Positions 1 to 6,041 of a stretch of 13,966 bases of DNA are shown piece after piece. Below the pieces are notes generated by a model. That model was not told where the DNA came from. It saw nothing but the letters and a program-made list of their open reading frames with translations, and ran no database searches. Position numbers and translations under genes: made by a program. Within the stretch, counting starts at the first letter, position 1; the number at the start of each line of letters is the position of its first letter. This DNA is from Candidatus Pelagibacter sp. (GTDB lineage: Bacteria > Pseudomonadota > Alphaproteobacteria > Pelagibacterales > Pelagibacteraceae). The stretch covers positions 1 through 13,966 of the forward strand of contig JAOIXS010000022.1 in NCBI GenBank assembly GCA_028225715.1, given 5' to 3'.

Positions 1-87
1 GCATTACTTCATGGTGGTTTAAAACATAAAGAATATTTTGCAATGAAAAGAATGAAGCAAGATGTTTTTCTAAAACTTTGTAAATAA
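1..87 (+). CDS. C-terminal end of an unidentified protein (partial)
   Basis: An open frame enters from the left edge in phase with base 1 and ends at TAA 85-87, giving 28 residues ending in FLKLCK. It is lysine-rich and polar, with no motif that names a family. It would be the tail of a plus-strand gene converging on the glycosyltransferase gene, with an 18-base overlap at 70-87. Such short convergent overlaps fit the packing elsewhere in the window. Against it, 28 open codons is a short stretch on which to call a gene. The sequence to the left is needed to decide. Confidence 0.45.
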   Translation, partial: ALLHGGLKHKEYFAMKRMKQDVFLKLCK

Positions 88-750
88 TTTTATCATTGAT
101 ATTAAAATTTTATATCCATCTATAAAGGATCTTACTTTTACTTCTCCAGCAATTCGCTTTCTTTCAACGGTTGGTATTGAAGAATATAAAAATTTTTGTC
201 TTTCAACTTTAATTGGTAATTCTACACAAAACCCAAAATCAATAATATTTAGATCAATTTTTTTAAAAGAAGTATTTTTGCATATGAAAAAAGTATGCAA
301 TATATCATTCATTTTTATCTTAAAGAAAATTTTACCCATAATTGTAAAAATCCTGTTTCCTATGTGTGTTAAAAATGTATCATCTAAACTATTTGCATTG
401 CCTCCATACCTCTCTGCAAAAACAAAGTCCAAATCTTTAGATATAATTGTTTCCAATAATTTATTTATATAAACAGGATTTTTTGATCCATCTCCATCAA
501 GTATTATGCTGTATTTATAATTTGAGGCGTAAACTCCTCTTACTATAGCATCTCCATAGCCACCATTTTCATTTTGTAAAATTGTTCTGCAGTTCTCATT
601 TTTGGCCACCACCAACGTATTGTCTGTTGAGTTTGCATCAACTATAATGATTTCACCAATAACATTATCGTATTCTTTAATTTCATTTAAAAGAATTTTT
701 AAACTTTCTTCCTCATTTTTTGTGGGAATAATAATGGTTAAATTTGTCAT
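70..750 (-). CDS. Family 2 glycosyltransferase, polyprenyl-phosphate sugar transferase-like
   Basis: A 226-residue GT-A fold transferase that probably moves a sugar from a nucleotide donor to a lipid or glycan acceptor at the inner face of the membrane. The GT2 start is clear: strand and loop TIIIPTKNEE (residues 5-14), then IIIVDANSTDNT (34-45) with the nucleotide-binding Asp38. The metal-binding DxD is DGD at 85-87, followed by the ERYGG loop (113-117). The C-terminal part has a hydrophobic stretch around 129-145 and the ERKRIAGEVKVRSFIDG segment (196-212), which resembles the acceptor loop of dolichol/undecaprenyl-phosphate mannosyl- or glucosyl-transferases. There are no C-terminal membrane helices, so it is the short, peripheral type. 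Donor and acceptor cannot be read from sequence. It is divergent from nadE with 41 bases between the ATG start codons. The start is ATG at 750 and no Shine-Dalgarno sequence is visible. Confidence 0.85.
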   Translation of the reverse strand: MTNLTIIIPTKNEEESLKILLNEIKEYDNVIGEIIIVDANSTDNTLVVAKNENCRTILQNENGGYGDAIVRGVYASNYKYSIILDGDGSKNPVYINKLLETIISKDLDFVFAERYGGNANSLDDTFLTHIGNRIFTIMGKIFFKIKMNDILHTFFICKNTSFKKIDLNIIDFGFCVELPIKVERQKFLYSSIPTVERKRIAGEVKVRSFIDGYKILISMIKLFTKF

Positions 751-791
751 ATTTAATTTTTAAATAAGATGTGTTAGATCAATTATGCATA
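751..791. promoter_or_regulatory. Short divergent intergenic region between the glycosyltransferase gene and nadE
   Basis: These 41 bases must hold the start signals for both divergent genes, unless the nadE promoter lies inside the glycosyltransferase gene. The stretch is almost all A/T and includes a 6-bp palindrome, ATTTAA (751-756) and TTAAAT (760-765), separated by three T. No clear -35/-10 pair can be assigned in either direction. The palindrome is weak evidence because it is pure A/T. Confidence 0.3.
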
Positions 792-1529
792 ATGAATACA
801 AAAGATAAAATATTATATATAAAAAATTGGATTTCTAAATACGTTGATTCTATGAATACACCAGCCAAATCTCTAGTAATAGGTATATCTGGTGGAATAG
901 ATTCTTCAGTTTCAAGCACGCTTTGCGCGATGACAGGACTAAAGACTATTGTTTTATCTATGCCAATAAAACAAAAATCTCACCAACATGATTTGAGTTT
1001 AAAACATCAAGATTGGCTGGTTAAGAATTTTAAAAATGTTGAAGCACATACAATAAATTTAGATAAATTATTTGAAACATTTGAGGGTACGCTAGCCAAT
1101 TTTGTTAGTGAACATGGCATGGCTAATTCTAGAGCAAGAATTAGAATGACTACTCTCTATCAAGTAGCTGCTGCAAACAAAGGTATTGTAGTCGGTACTG
1201 GAAATAAAGTTGAGGATTTTGGAGTAGGGTTTTATACGAAGTATGGAGATGGCGGGGTAGATATTTCCCCAATAGCAGATTGTAACAAATCAGAAGTATG
1301 GGAAATAGGTAAATCCATCAATATTCTTCAAGAGATAATTGATGCTGCTCCAACAGATGGGCTATGGGATGACGGTAGAACTGATGAAGGTCAGTTAGGT
1401 CTTAAATACGAGGAATTAGAAGAAGCAATGAATAATGTTAATTCAATAAATCGTGAAAAATATGAAAAAATAAGAAAGATGAACTTGCATAAAATGGAAC
1501 CAATTCCAGTTTGCAAGATTCCCAACTAA
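792..1529 (+). CDS. nadE: NH3-dependent NAD+ synthetase
   Basis: Makes NAD+ from nicotinic acid adenine dinucleotide, ATP and ammonia, the last step of NAD synthesis, in the cytoplasm. The protein is 245 residues from ATG 792. It holds the ATP-pyrophosphatase P-loop SGGIDSS (33-39), then the family blocks SRARIRMTTLYQVA and GTGNKVEDFGVGFYTKYGDGGVDI, and near the end APTDGLWDDGRTDEGQLG. There is no N-terminal nitrilase (glutaminase) domain, so it is the ammonia-using type unless an amidotransferase partner exists. An in-frame GTG at 771 would add seven residues. ATG 792 is preferred because the normal N-terminal helix begins there and GTG 771 has no better ribosome site. It is 45 bases upstream of cysS and probably only loosely linked to it. 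The family is certain; whether it is the cell's main NadE is not. Confidence 0.93.
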   Translation: MNTKDKILYIKNWISKYVDSMNTPAKSLVIGISGGIDSSVSSTLCAMTGLKTIVLSMPIKQKSHQHDLSLKHQDWLVKNFKNVEAHTINLDKLFETFEGTLANFVSEHGMANSRARIRMTTLYQVAAANKGIVVGTGNKVEDFGVGFYTKYGDGGVDISPIADCNKSEVWEIGKSINILQEIIDAAPTDGLWDDGRTDEGQLGLKYEELEEAMNNVNSINREKYEKIRKMNLHKMEPIPVCKIPN

Positions 1530-1538
1530 TCTTAAAGA

Positions 1539-1565
1539 TTCACAAATCTATAATTAAAGTATAAT
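1539..1565 (+). promoter_or_regulatory. Putative promoter(s) ahead of cysS
   Basis: The 45-base gap between nadE and cysS holds two perfect TATAAT boxes, at 1549-1554 and 1560-1565. The second has TTCACA (1539-1544, five of six matches to TTGACA) at a short 15-base spacing. The first has no good -35. Starts would fall near 1561 or 1572, leaving a leader of about 14 or 3 bases before ATG 1575. A small 5-bp hairpin, AGATT/AATCT at 1536-1549, overlaps the -35. In DNA this rich in A/T, TATAAT occurs by chance, so this is a moderate call. Confidence 0.45.
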
Positions 1566-1574
1566 TCTAAGGTA

Positions 1575-2936
1575 ATGAATAAGGATATTTATTTAACAAA
1601 CAACCTAAGCAACAAAAAAGAGAAATTTGTTCCATTAGATATAGAAAAAATTGGAATGTATGTTTGTGGTCCAACAGTTTATGACAACCCACACATTGGT
1701 AACGCGAGACCTCTTGTCATTTTTGATATTTTGTACAAAGTTCTAAAATCAAAATATGGGTATGATAAGATAAATTATATAAGAAATATTACTGATGTTG
1801 ATGATAAAATAATTAAATCAGCAAAAGAAAAAAATGTTTCAATATCTGAATTAACAAACAATGTTATTAAAGATTTTAACGATGATTGTAATTATTTAAA
1901 TTTAGATAACCCAACACAACAACCAAAAGCTACAGATCATATTGATCTTATGATAGAAATGATAGCATCTTTAATAGAAAAAGATTTTGCCTATGAGGCA
2001 AACAATCATGTTTATTTTGAAGTAAGTAAATTTGCAGATTATGGAAAATTATCAAATAAAAAATTAGAAGATTTGATTGCAGGATCTAGAGTTGAAGTTT
2101 CAGAAAATAAAAAAAAATCAGAGGATTTTGTTTTATGGAAGCCATCTAAAGATGATGAGCCTTCTTGGGATTCACCCTGGGGCAAAGGAAGACCTGGTTG
2201 GCATTTGGAATGTTCTGCGATGTCTAAGAAATACTTAGGTGATGTATTTGATATTCATGGAGGTGGAATAGATTTGATTTTCCCTCATCATGAAAATGAA
2301 ATTGCACAATCAAGATGTGCTAATGATACTAAAGTTTTTGCAAATTATTGGATCCATAACGCATTTATTACCATGTCCAATGAAAAAATGGCTAAATCTA
2401 CAGGCAACATAATAAAGATTAAAGATTTTAAAGACAACGTTGATGGACAAGTTTTAAAACTTGCTCTTATGAGTGCTCACTACAAACAACCATTAGACTG
2501 GAACGAAAAGCTTCTAGAAGATTGTAAAAATACTATTGATAAATGGTATGAGGTTTACATACCATCAAATGATAAAACAGTTTTAGATGAAGATATTTTA
2601 TCTACATTATATGATGATTTGAATACACCTGGTTACATTACAAAGTTACATCAACTTTATGATAAAGCTTTAAAGGGAGGTAACGAAGAGAAAAGTTTAT
2701 TTGTTCTAGCTTGTAATTTCATTGGTATTTTAAACAAAACAAAAGAAGAATGGATTGAGTTTAAAAAGAAAAAATTATCTATTAATGAAGGTGATATTTT
2801 AGAAATGATTGCTCTTCGAAATAAAGCAAGAGAAGACAAGAATTATAAAGAAGCAGATATCATTAGAAATAAGCTTTTAGATAAAGGGGTTTTAATAGAA
2901 GACAAAGATGGTAAAACAATTTGGAAACTAAAATGA
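1575..2936 (+). CDS. cysS: Cysteine--tRNA ligase
   Basis: Charges tRNA-Cys with cysteine using ATP; a class I aminoacyl-tRNA synthetase of 453 residues, close to the usual bacterial length. Seen directly: the N-terminal YVCGPTVYDNPHIGN, carrying the HIGH-type signature HIGN (40-43), and the KMSKS loop in the variant form KMAKS (271-275). The four zinc ligands that read the cysteine thiol are all present: Cys31, Cys213 (HLECSAMS), His238 and Glu242 (HHENE). The C-terminal helical and tRNA-binding parts follow, ending in a typical DWxLxxGV-like tail (IIRNKLLDKGV). ATG 1575 has AAGG at 1569-1572, too close to be an ideal ribosome site. The stop TGA shares four bases (ATGA, 2933-2936) with the start of cimA, so the two are very probably translated in sequence. 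Confidence 0.97.
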   Translation: MNKDIYLTNNLSNKKEKFVPLDIEKIGMYVCGPTVYDNPHIGNARPLVIFDILYKVLKSKYGYDKINYIRNITDVDDKIIKSAKEKNVSISELTNNVIKDFNDDCNYLNLDNPTQQPKATDHIDLMIEMIASLIEKDFAYEANNHVYFEVSKFADYGKLSNKKLEDLIAGSRVEVSENKKKSEDFVLWKPSKDDEPSWDSPWGKGRPGWHLECSAMSKKYLGDVFDIHGGGIDLIFPHHENEIAQSRCANDTKVFANYWIHNAFITMSNEKMAKSTGNIIKIKDFKDNVDGQVLKLALMSAHYKQPLDWNEKLLEDCKNTIDKWYEVYIPSNDKTVLDEDILSTLYDDLNTPGYITKLHQLYDKALKGGNEEKSLFVLACNFIGILNKTKEEWIEFKKKKLSINEGDILEMIALRNKAREDKNYKEADIIRNKLLDKGVLIEDKDGKTIWKLK

Positions 2937-4534
2937 GTAAAGAACAGCTTTTTATATTTGATACAACACTAAGAGATGGTGCACAAACGCAAGGTGTTGA
3001 TTTTTCCGTAGATGATAAATTGAAGATTGCCTTAGCTTTAGATAATTTAGGTGTTGATTATATTGAAGGTGGATGGCCAGGAGCAAATCCTACAGATACT
3101 GAATTTTTTCAAAAAAAACATTCATTTAATAATGCTAAACTAACTTCTTTTGGTATGACTAAAAGAACTGGTCGTAGTGCAGATAATGATCCAGGGTTAT
3201 CAGCACTTTTAAATTCAAACACACCGGCAGTTTGCATTGTGGGTAAATCATGGGATTTTCATGTTGATATTGCTCTTGGTATTTCTAATGAAGAAAACTT
3301 AGAAAACATCAAGGAGACAGCAAAGCATTTTGTTAAAGAGAATAAAGAATTTATGTTTGATGCAGAACATTTCTTTGATGGATATAAGGCTAATCCAAAT
3401 TATGCTTTATCATGCCTAAAAGCAGCATTTGATGAAGGAGCAAGGTGGATTGTTTTATGTGATACAAATGGTGGAACTTTACCTCATGAAATTACAAAAA
3501 TTATAACAGAAGTTTCTAAAACTATACCTGGGAAAAATTTAGGTATACACGCTCATAATGATACAGGTAATGCAGTTGCTAATTCTTTAGCGGCAGTTTG
3601 GGCTGGGGTTAGACAAGTGCAAGGAACCATCAATGGTTTAGGTGAAAGATGTGGTAATGCTAATTTAATGTCATTAATTCCTACTTTCTTTTTAAAGAAA
3701 GATTTTGCAACTAAATTTCAATTAAAAATTAAACCAGATAATATTAAAAAATTAACAGAATGCTCTAGATTGCTAGATGAGATATTAAATAGAAAACCTA
3801 ACAAGCACCTTCCATACGTTGGTGCTGCTGCTTTTTCTCATAAAGGTGGTCTTCACGTATCAGCCGTTCAAAAAGATCCAAAAACGTATGAACATATTAA
3901 CCCTGAAGAAGTTGGAAATTCTAGAAATATTGTAGTTTCTGATCAATCAGGAAAATCTAATATAATTTCAAGGTTAAAAACTATTGGTATTGAAATAGAA
4001 GAGAGCGATCCTAAAATTAAAAAACTTTTAGATGAAGTAAAAGATAGAGAATTTATTGGTTATAGTTATGACGGCGCTGATGCATCATTTGAACTATTAG
4101 CTAGAAGAATTATCAGTAAAATACCAAGATATATATTGATTAAAGAATACGATGTCTCTGTTAAAAAAGATTCATCAGGTGCAATTGTTTCATCTGCTAA
4201 AGCACTGTTAGAAGTCGATGGTGAAAAAATTATGTGTACTGGTGAAGGGAATGGTCCAGTTAATGCATTAGATAATGCTATTAGACAAAATGTAGATCGA
4301 TTAAACAAGTACTCTAAATATTTAAAAGATTTAAAATTAGTCGATTACAAAGTTAGAATTTTAAACACAGGCACTGAAGCAATCACTAGAGTTTCAATAG
4401 AGAGCACTGACTCAAAAGGTAAAAACTGGTTCACGATTGGTGTATCCGCAAATATAATTGATGCCTCATTTAAAGCGTTGGTCGATAGTTTAGATTACAA
4501 ATTATTTAAAGATAATGCTCCAGCAAGTCTTTAA
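2933..4534 (+). CDS. cimA: (R)-citramalate synthase
   Basis: Condenses pyruvate with acetyl-CoA to citramalate, giving 2-oxobutyrate for isoleucine without threonine deaminase. The protein has 533 residues. The HMGL-like TIM barrel carries FDTTLRDGAQ (9-18; Arg14, Asp15), the metal-binding HAH (206-208), and GLGERCGNANL (235-245). The GWPGANPTD block (47-55) is typical of the CimA subfamily and separates it from LeuA and homocitrate synthase. The C-terminal ~130 residues are the LeuA-type dimer/regulatory domain (ATGEGNGPVNALD-like CTGEGNGPVNALDNAI), where isoleucine normally inhibits. The start is ATG 2933, overlapping the cysS stop by four bases; an upstream TTG (2921) would lie inside cysS and is not needed. 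The stop overlaps the trmJ start by one base (TAATG). Substrate preference is inferred from the subfamily. Confidence 0.92.
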   Translation: MSKEQLFIFDTTLRDGAQTQGVDFSVDDKLKIALALDNLGVDYIEGGWPGANPTDTEFFQKKHSFNNAKLTSFGMTKRTGRSADNDPGLSALLNSNTPAVCIVGKSWDFHVDIALGISNEENLENIKETAKHFVKENKEFMFDAEHFFDGYKANPNYALSCLKAAFDEGARWIVLCDTNGGTLPHEITKIITEVSKTIPGKNLGIHAHNDTGNAVANSLAAVWAGVRQVQGTINGLGERCGNANLMSLIPTFFLKKDFATKFQLKIKPDNIKKLTECSRLLDEILNRKPNKHLPYVGAAAFSHKGGLHVSAVQKDPKTYEHINPEEVGNSRNIVVSDQSGKSNIISRLKTIGIEIEESDPKIKKLLDEVKDREFIGYSYDGADASFELLARRIISKIPRYILIKEYDVSVKKDSSGAIVSSAKALLEVDGEKIMCTGEGNGPVNALDNAIRQNVDRLNKYSKYLKDLKLVDYKVRILNTGTEAITRVSIESTDSKGKNWFTIGVSANIIDASFKALVDSLDYKLFKDNAPASL

Positions 4535-5247
4535 TGTCGTTTAATAATATCTCATTTATTTTACATCAACCACAACTATCTGAAAATATTGGAGCCTGTG
4601 CTAGAGCTGTTAAAAACTTTAACTTTAAAAAACTAGTTATTGTAAAACCAAAACCAATTTTCCCAAATGATAAAATCTTAGCAACCTCAGTTGGTGCTAA
4701 AGATCTAATTATTAATGCTAAAATTCATGAAACTTTAGAATCTGCCGTAAAAAAGGTAGATTATGTTATTGCAACATCTGCAAGATTTAGAAACAAGAAT
4801 ATTAAACACATCAACTTAGAAGGATTAAAGAAAATTGATTTTAATAAAAAGATAGCTTTTTTATTTGGTTCTGAGGCATCTGGATTATCTAATAATGAGA
4901 TTAGTTATGCTAATTACACCATGCAAATCCCAACTAATCCTGATTTTAAATCTTTAAACTTGTCTCATAGTGTCATTATTATTGCTCACACAGTAGCAAG
5001 CATCATCAATCTAAAGGGTGCAAAGTACTCTAAATCAAAAAAAATAACTTTGGCTAATAAGAAGAATATTCAAGCAATGACCAACTTGTGTATCAAAAAA
5101 CTAGAAGAAAAGAACTTTTTTAAACCTTTGGAGAAGAGACCTATTATGCTTGAAAACTTAAGAAGCATTTTTTCTAAAATGGAGCTTTCTGAGAAGGAAA
5201 CGCGTATTTTATCGAGCGTATTCGCTAGTTTGTCCAAAAAAGGTTGA
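4534..5247 (+). CDS. trmJ: tRNA (cytidine/uridine-2'-O-)-methyltransferase, TrmJ type
   Basis: A SPOUT-class (SpoU/TrmH) RNA 2'-O-methyltransferase of 237 residues. TrmJ methylates the ribose at position 32 in the anticodon loop of several tRNAs, with S-adenosylmethionine bound in the deep trefoil knot. The three SpoU motifs are present: SENIGACAR (16-24), LFGSEASGLSNNE (110-122), and IPTNPDFKSLNLSHSV (132-147). In the last, SHSV replaces the more usual AQAV. The extra C-terminal region (~160-237), largely helical and charged, fits the dimer extension of TrmJ and argues against TrmL or TrmH. ATG 4534 is inside the cimA stop (1-base overlap) and has no Shine-Dalgarno sequence, so translation is probably coupled to cimA. 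The family is sure; the exact target nucleotide is inferred. Confidence 0.88.
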   Translation: MSFNNISFILHQPQLSENIGACARAVKNFNFKKLVIVKPKPIFPNDKILATSVGAKDLIINAKIHETLESAVKKVDYVIATSARFRNKNIKHINLEGLKKIDFNKKIAFLFGSEASGLSNNEISYANYTMQIPTNPDFKSLNLSHSVIIIAHTVASIINLKGAKYSKSKKITLANKKNIQAMTNLCIKKLEEKNFFKPLEKRPIMLENLRSIFSKMELSEKETRILSSVFASLSKKG

Positions 5248-5275
5248 TTGACAAAATAATGAGTAAGTTTATAAA
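5248..5275 (+). promoter_or_regulatory. Sigma70-type promoter of rpsD
   Basis: A perfect TTGACA (5248-5253) begins on the base after the trmJ stop codon. It is followed after 16 bases by TATAAA (5270-5275), five of six matches to TATAAT. Transcription would start near 5282, about six bases before the rpsD ATG at 5288. The gap contains CCTCC (5277-5281 region), which is the anti-Shine-Dalgarno sense rather than a ribosome site. This is the best promoter match I see in the window. Confidence 0.7.
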
Positions 5276-5287
5276 CCCTCCTATCAA

Positions 5288-5905
5288 ATGACAAAAAGAA
5301 TAAGCGCTAAACATAAAATAGACAGAAGGTTAAAAATTAACCTATGGGGAAGACCTAAAAGTCCTTTTAATAAAAGAGATTACGGTCCAGGACAGCATGG
5401 TCAAGGTAGAAAAGGAAAACCATCTGATTACGGAATTCAGCTACAAGCTAAACAAAAATTAAAAGGTTACTACGGTAACATTAACGAAAGACAATTCAGA
5501 AATATTTATAAAAAAGCTACCATGTTAAAAGGGGATACTGGTGAAAATTTAATTGGATTACTTGAGAGAAGATTAGATTCAGTTGTTTATAGAGCAAGAT
5601 TTTCAACAACAGTATTTTCAGCGAGACAACTTATTAACCATGGTCACGTAAGAGTTAATGGTAAAAAAGTTAATATTGGAAGTTACGTTGTAAAAGAAGA
5701 GGATATAATTGAAATTAGAGATAAATCTAAACAGTTAGCAATAATTGATATTGCACTAGCTAGCAAAGAAAGAGAAACTCCAGAATACATTAACTTAGAT
5801 GAAAAAAATAAAAAAGTTACTTTTGTTAGAACGCCTAAGTTTGACGAAGTTCCTTACCCAGTAATAATGGAACCAAATCTAGTAATTGAATATTACTCTA
5901 GATAG
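5288..5905 (+). CDS. rpsD: 30S ribosomal protein S4
   Basis: A primary 16S rRNA-binding protein that nucleates 30S assembly and helps accuracy; 205 residues, standard length. The N-terminus [21 protein letters not shown], then [15 protein letters not shown], and [20 protein letters not shown] are characteristic. The S4 RNA-binding domain spans about 95-155 ([32 protein letters not shown]). It has no N-terminal cysteine cluster, so it is the zinc-free form. The gene stands apart from the alpha operon (rpsM-rpsK-rpoA), as is common in Alphaproteobacteria, and has its own promoter 40 bases after trmJ. There is no Shine-Dalgarno sequence before ATG 5288. No clear intrinsic terminator follows it. 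Confidence 0.98.
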   Translation: MTKRISAKHKIDRRLKINLWGRPKSPFNKRDYGPGQHGQGRKGKPSDYGIQLQAKQKLKGYYGNINERQFRNIYKKATMLKGDTGENLIGLLERRLDSVVYRARFSTTVFSARQLINHGHVRVNGKKVNIGSYVVKEEDIIEIRDKSKQLAIIDIALASKERETPEYINLDEKNKKVTFVRTPKFDEVPYPVIMEPNLVIEYYSR

Positions 5906-5978
5906 TAAATACCTATTTTTTAAAACACTTTATCTATTTTTATTATAAAAACTCCAATAAAATAGAGTGATAATCCTG

Positions 5979-6001
5979 AGTGAATTTTACATAAATTCAT
6001 T
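5979..6001. repeat. Inverted repeat between rpsD and cfa
   Basis: TGAATTT (5981-5987) and AAATTCA (5993-5999) are perfect inverted arms around a 5-base spacer. They can be extended by a G-T and an A-T pair to 5979-6001. The arms include G/C pairs and are longer than a simple A/T coincidence. The site could be an operator for a dimeric regulator of cfa, or a small hairpin in the leader or 3' end of the flanking transcripts. There is no T-run after it, so it is not a typical terminator. No regulator can be named. Confidence 0.4.
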
Positions 6002-6009
6002 ATATGTTT

Positions 6010-6036
6010 TTCTTATAAAAAAACTTTTTATGAGAA
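6010..6036 (+). promoter_or_regulatory. Long AT-rich hairpin over the cfa start region
   Basis: Bases 6010-6021 pair with 6025-6036 across a 3-base loop (6022-6024). This gives twelve pairs with one G-T wobble (6014/6032), only one of them G-C. The stem ends six bases before ATG 6042, and its 3' arm holds TGAGA (6031-6035), the only purine-rich candidate ribosome site for cfa. If the hairpin forms in the mRNA it would hide that site. It is also possible that the run of A and T bases pairs only by composition, or that the stem slows transcription from rpsD. Confidence 0.45.
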
Positions 6037-6041
6037 TTTAA

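Noticed and set aside
271..275. KMAKS instead of KMSKS in CysRS (residues 271-275) as a sign of an impaired enzyme
   Set aside because: The loop tolerates this change in many synthetases, and the zinc ligands and HIGN signature are intact. I see no sign of decay.
278..472. A 64-codon plus-strand frame inside the glycosyltransferase gene
   Set aside because: It is antisense to a GT2 protein with intact motifs, and its hydrophobic content follows from reversed Lys/Phe/Ile codons.
771..791. GTG 771 as the nadE start
   Set aside because: It only adds seven residues before the normal N-terminus, has no ribosome site, and crowds the divergent promoter region. ATG 792 is simpler.
4066..4308. Minus-strand open frames inside cimA, and similar ones at 2657-2839 (cysS) and 5070-5294 (trmJ)
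   Set aside because: They are antisense shadows of well-supported genes, with no ribosome site or family motif.
5906..5980. An intrinsic terminator after rpsD
   Set aside because: I find only a 4-bp pairing (ACTC/GAGT near 5951-5968) and T-runs not preceded by a stable stem.
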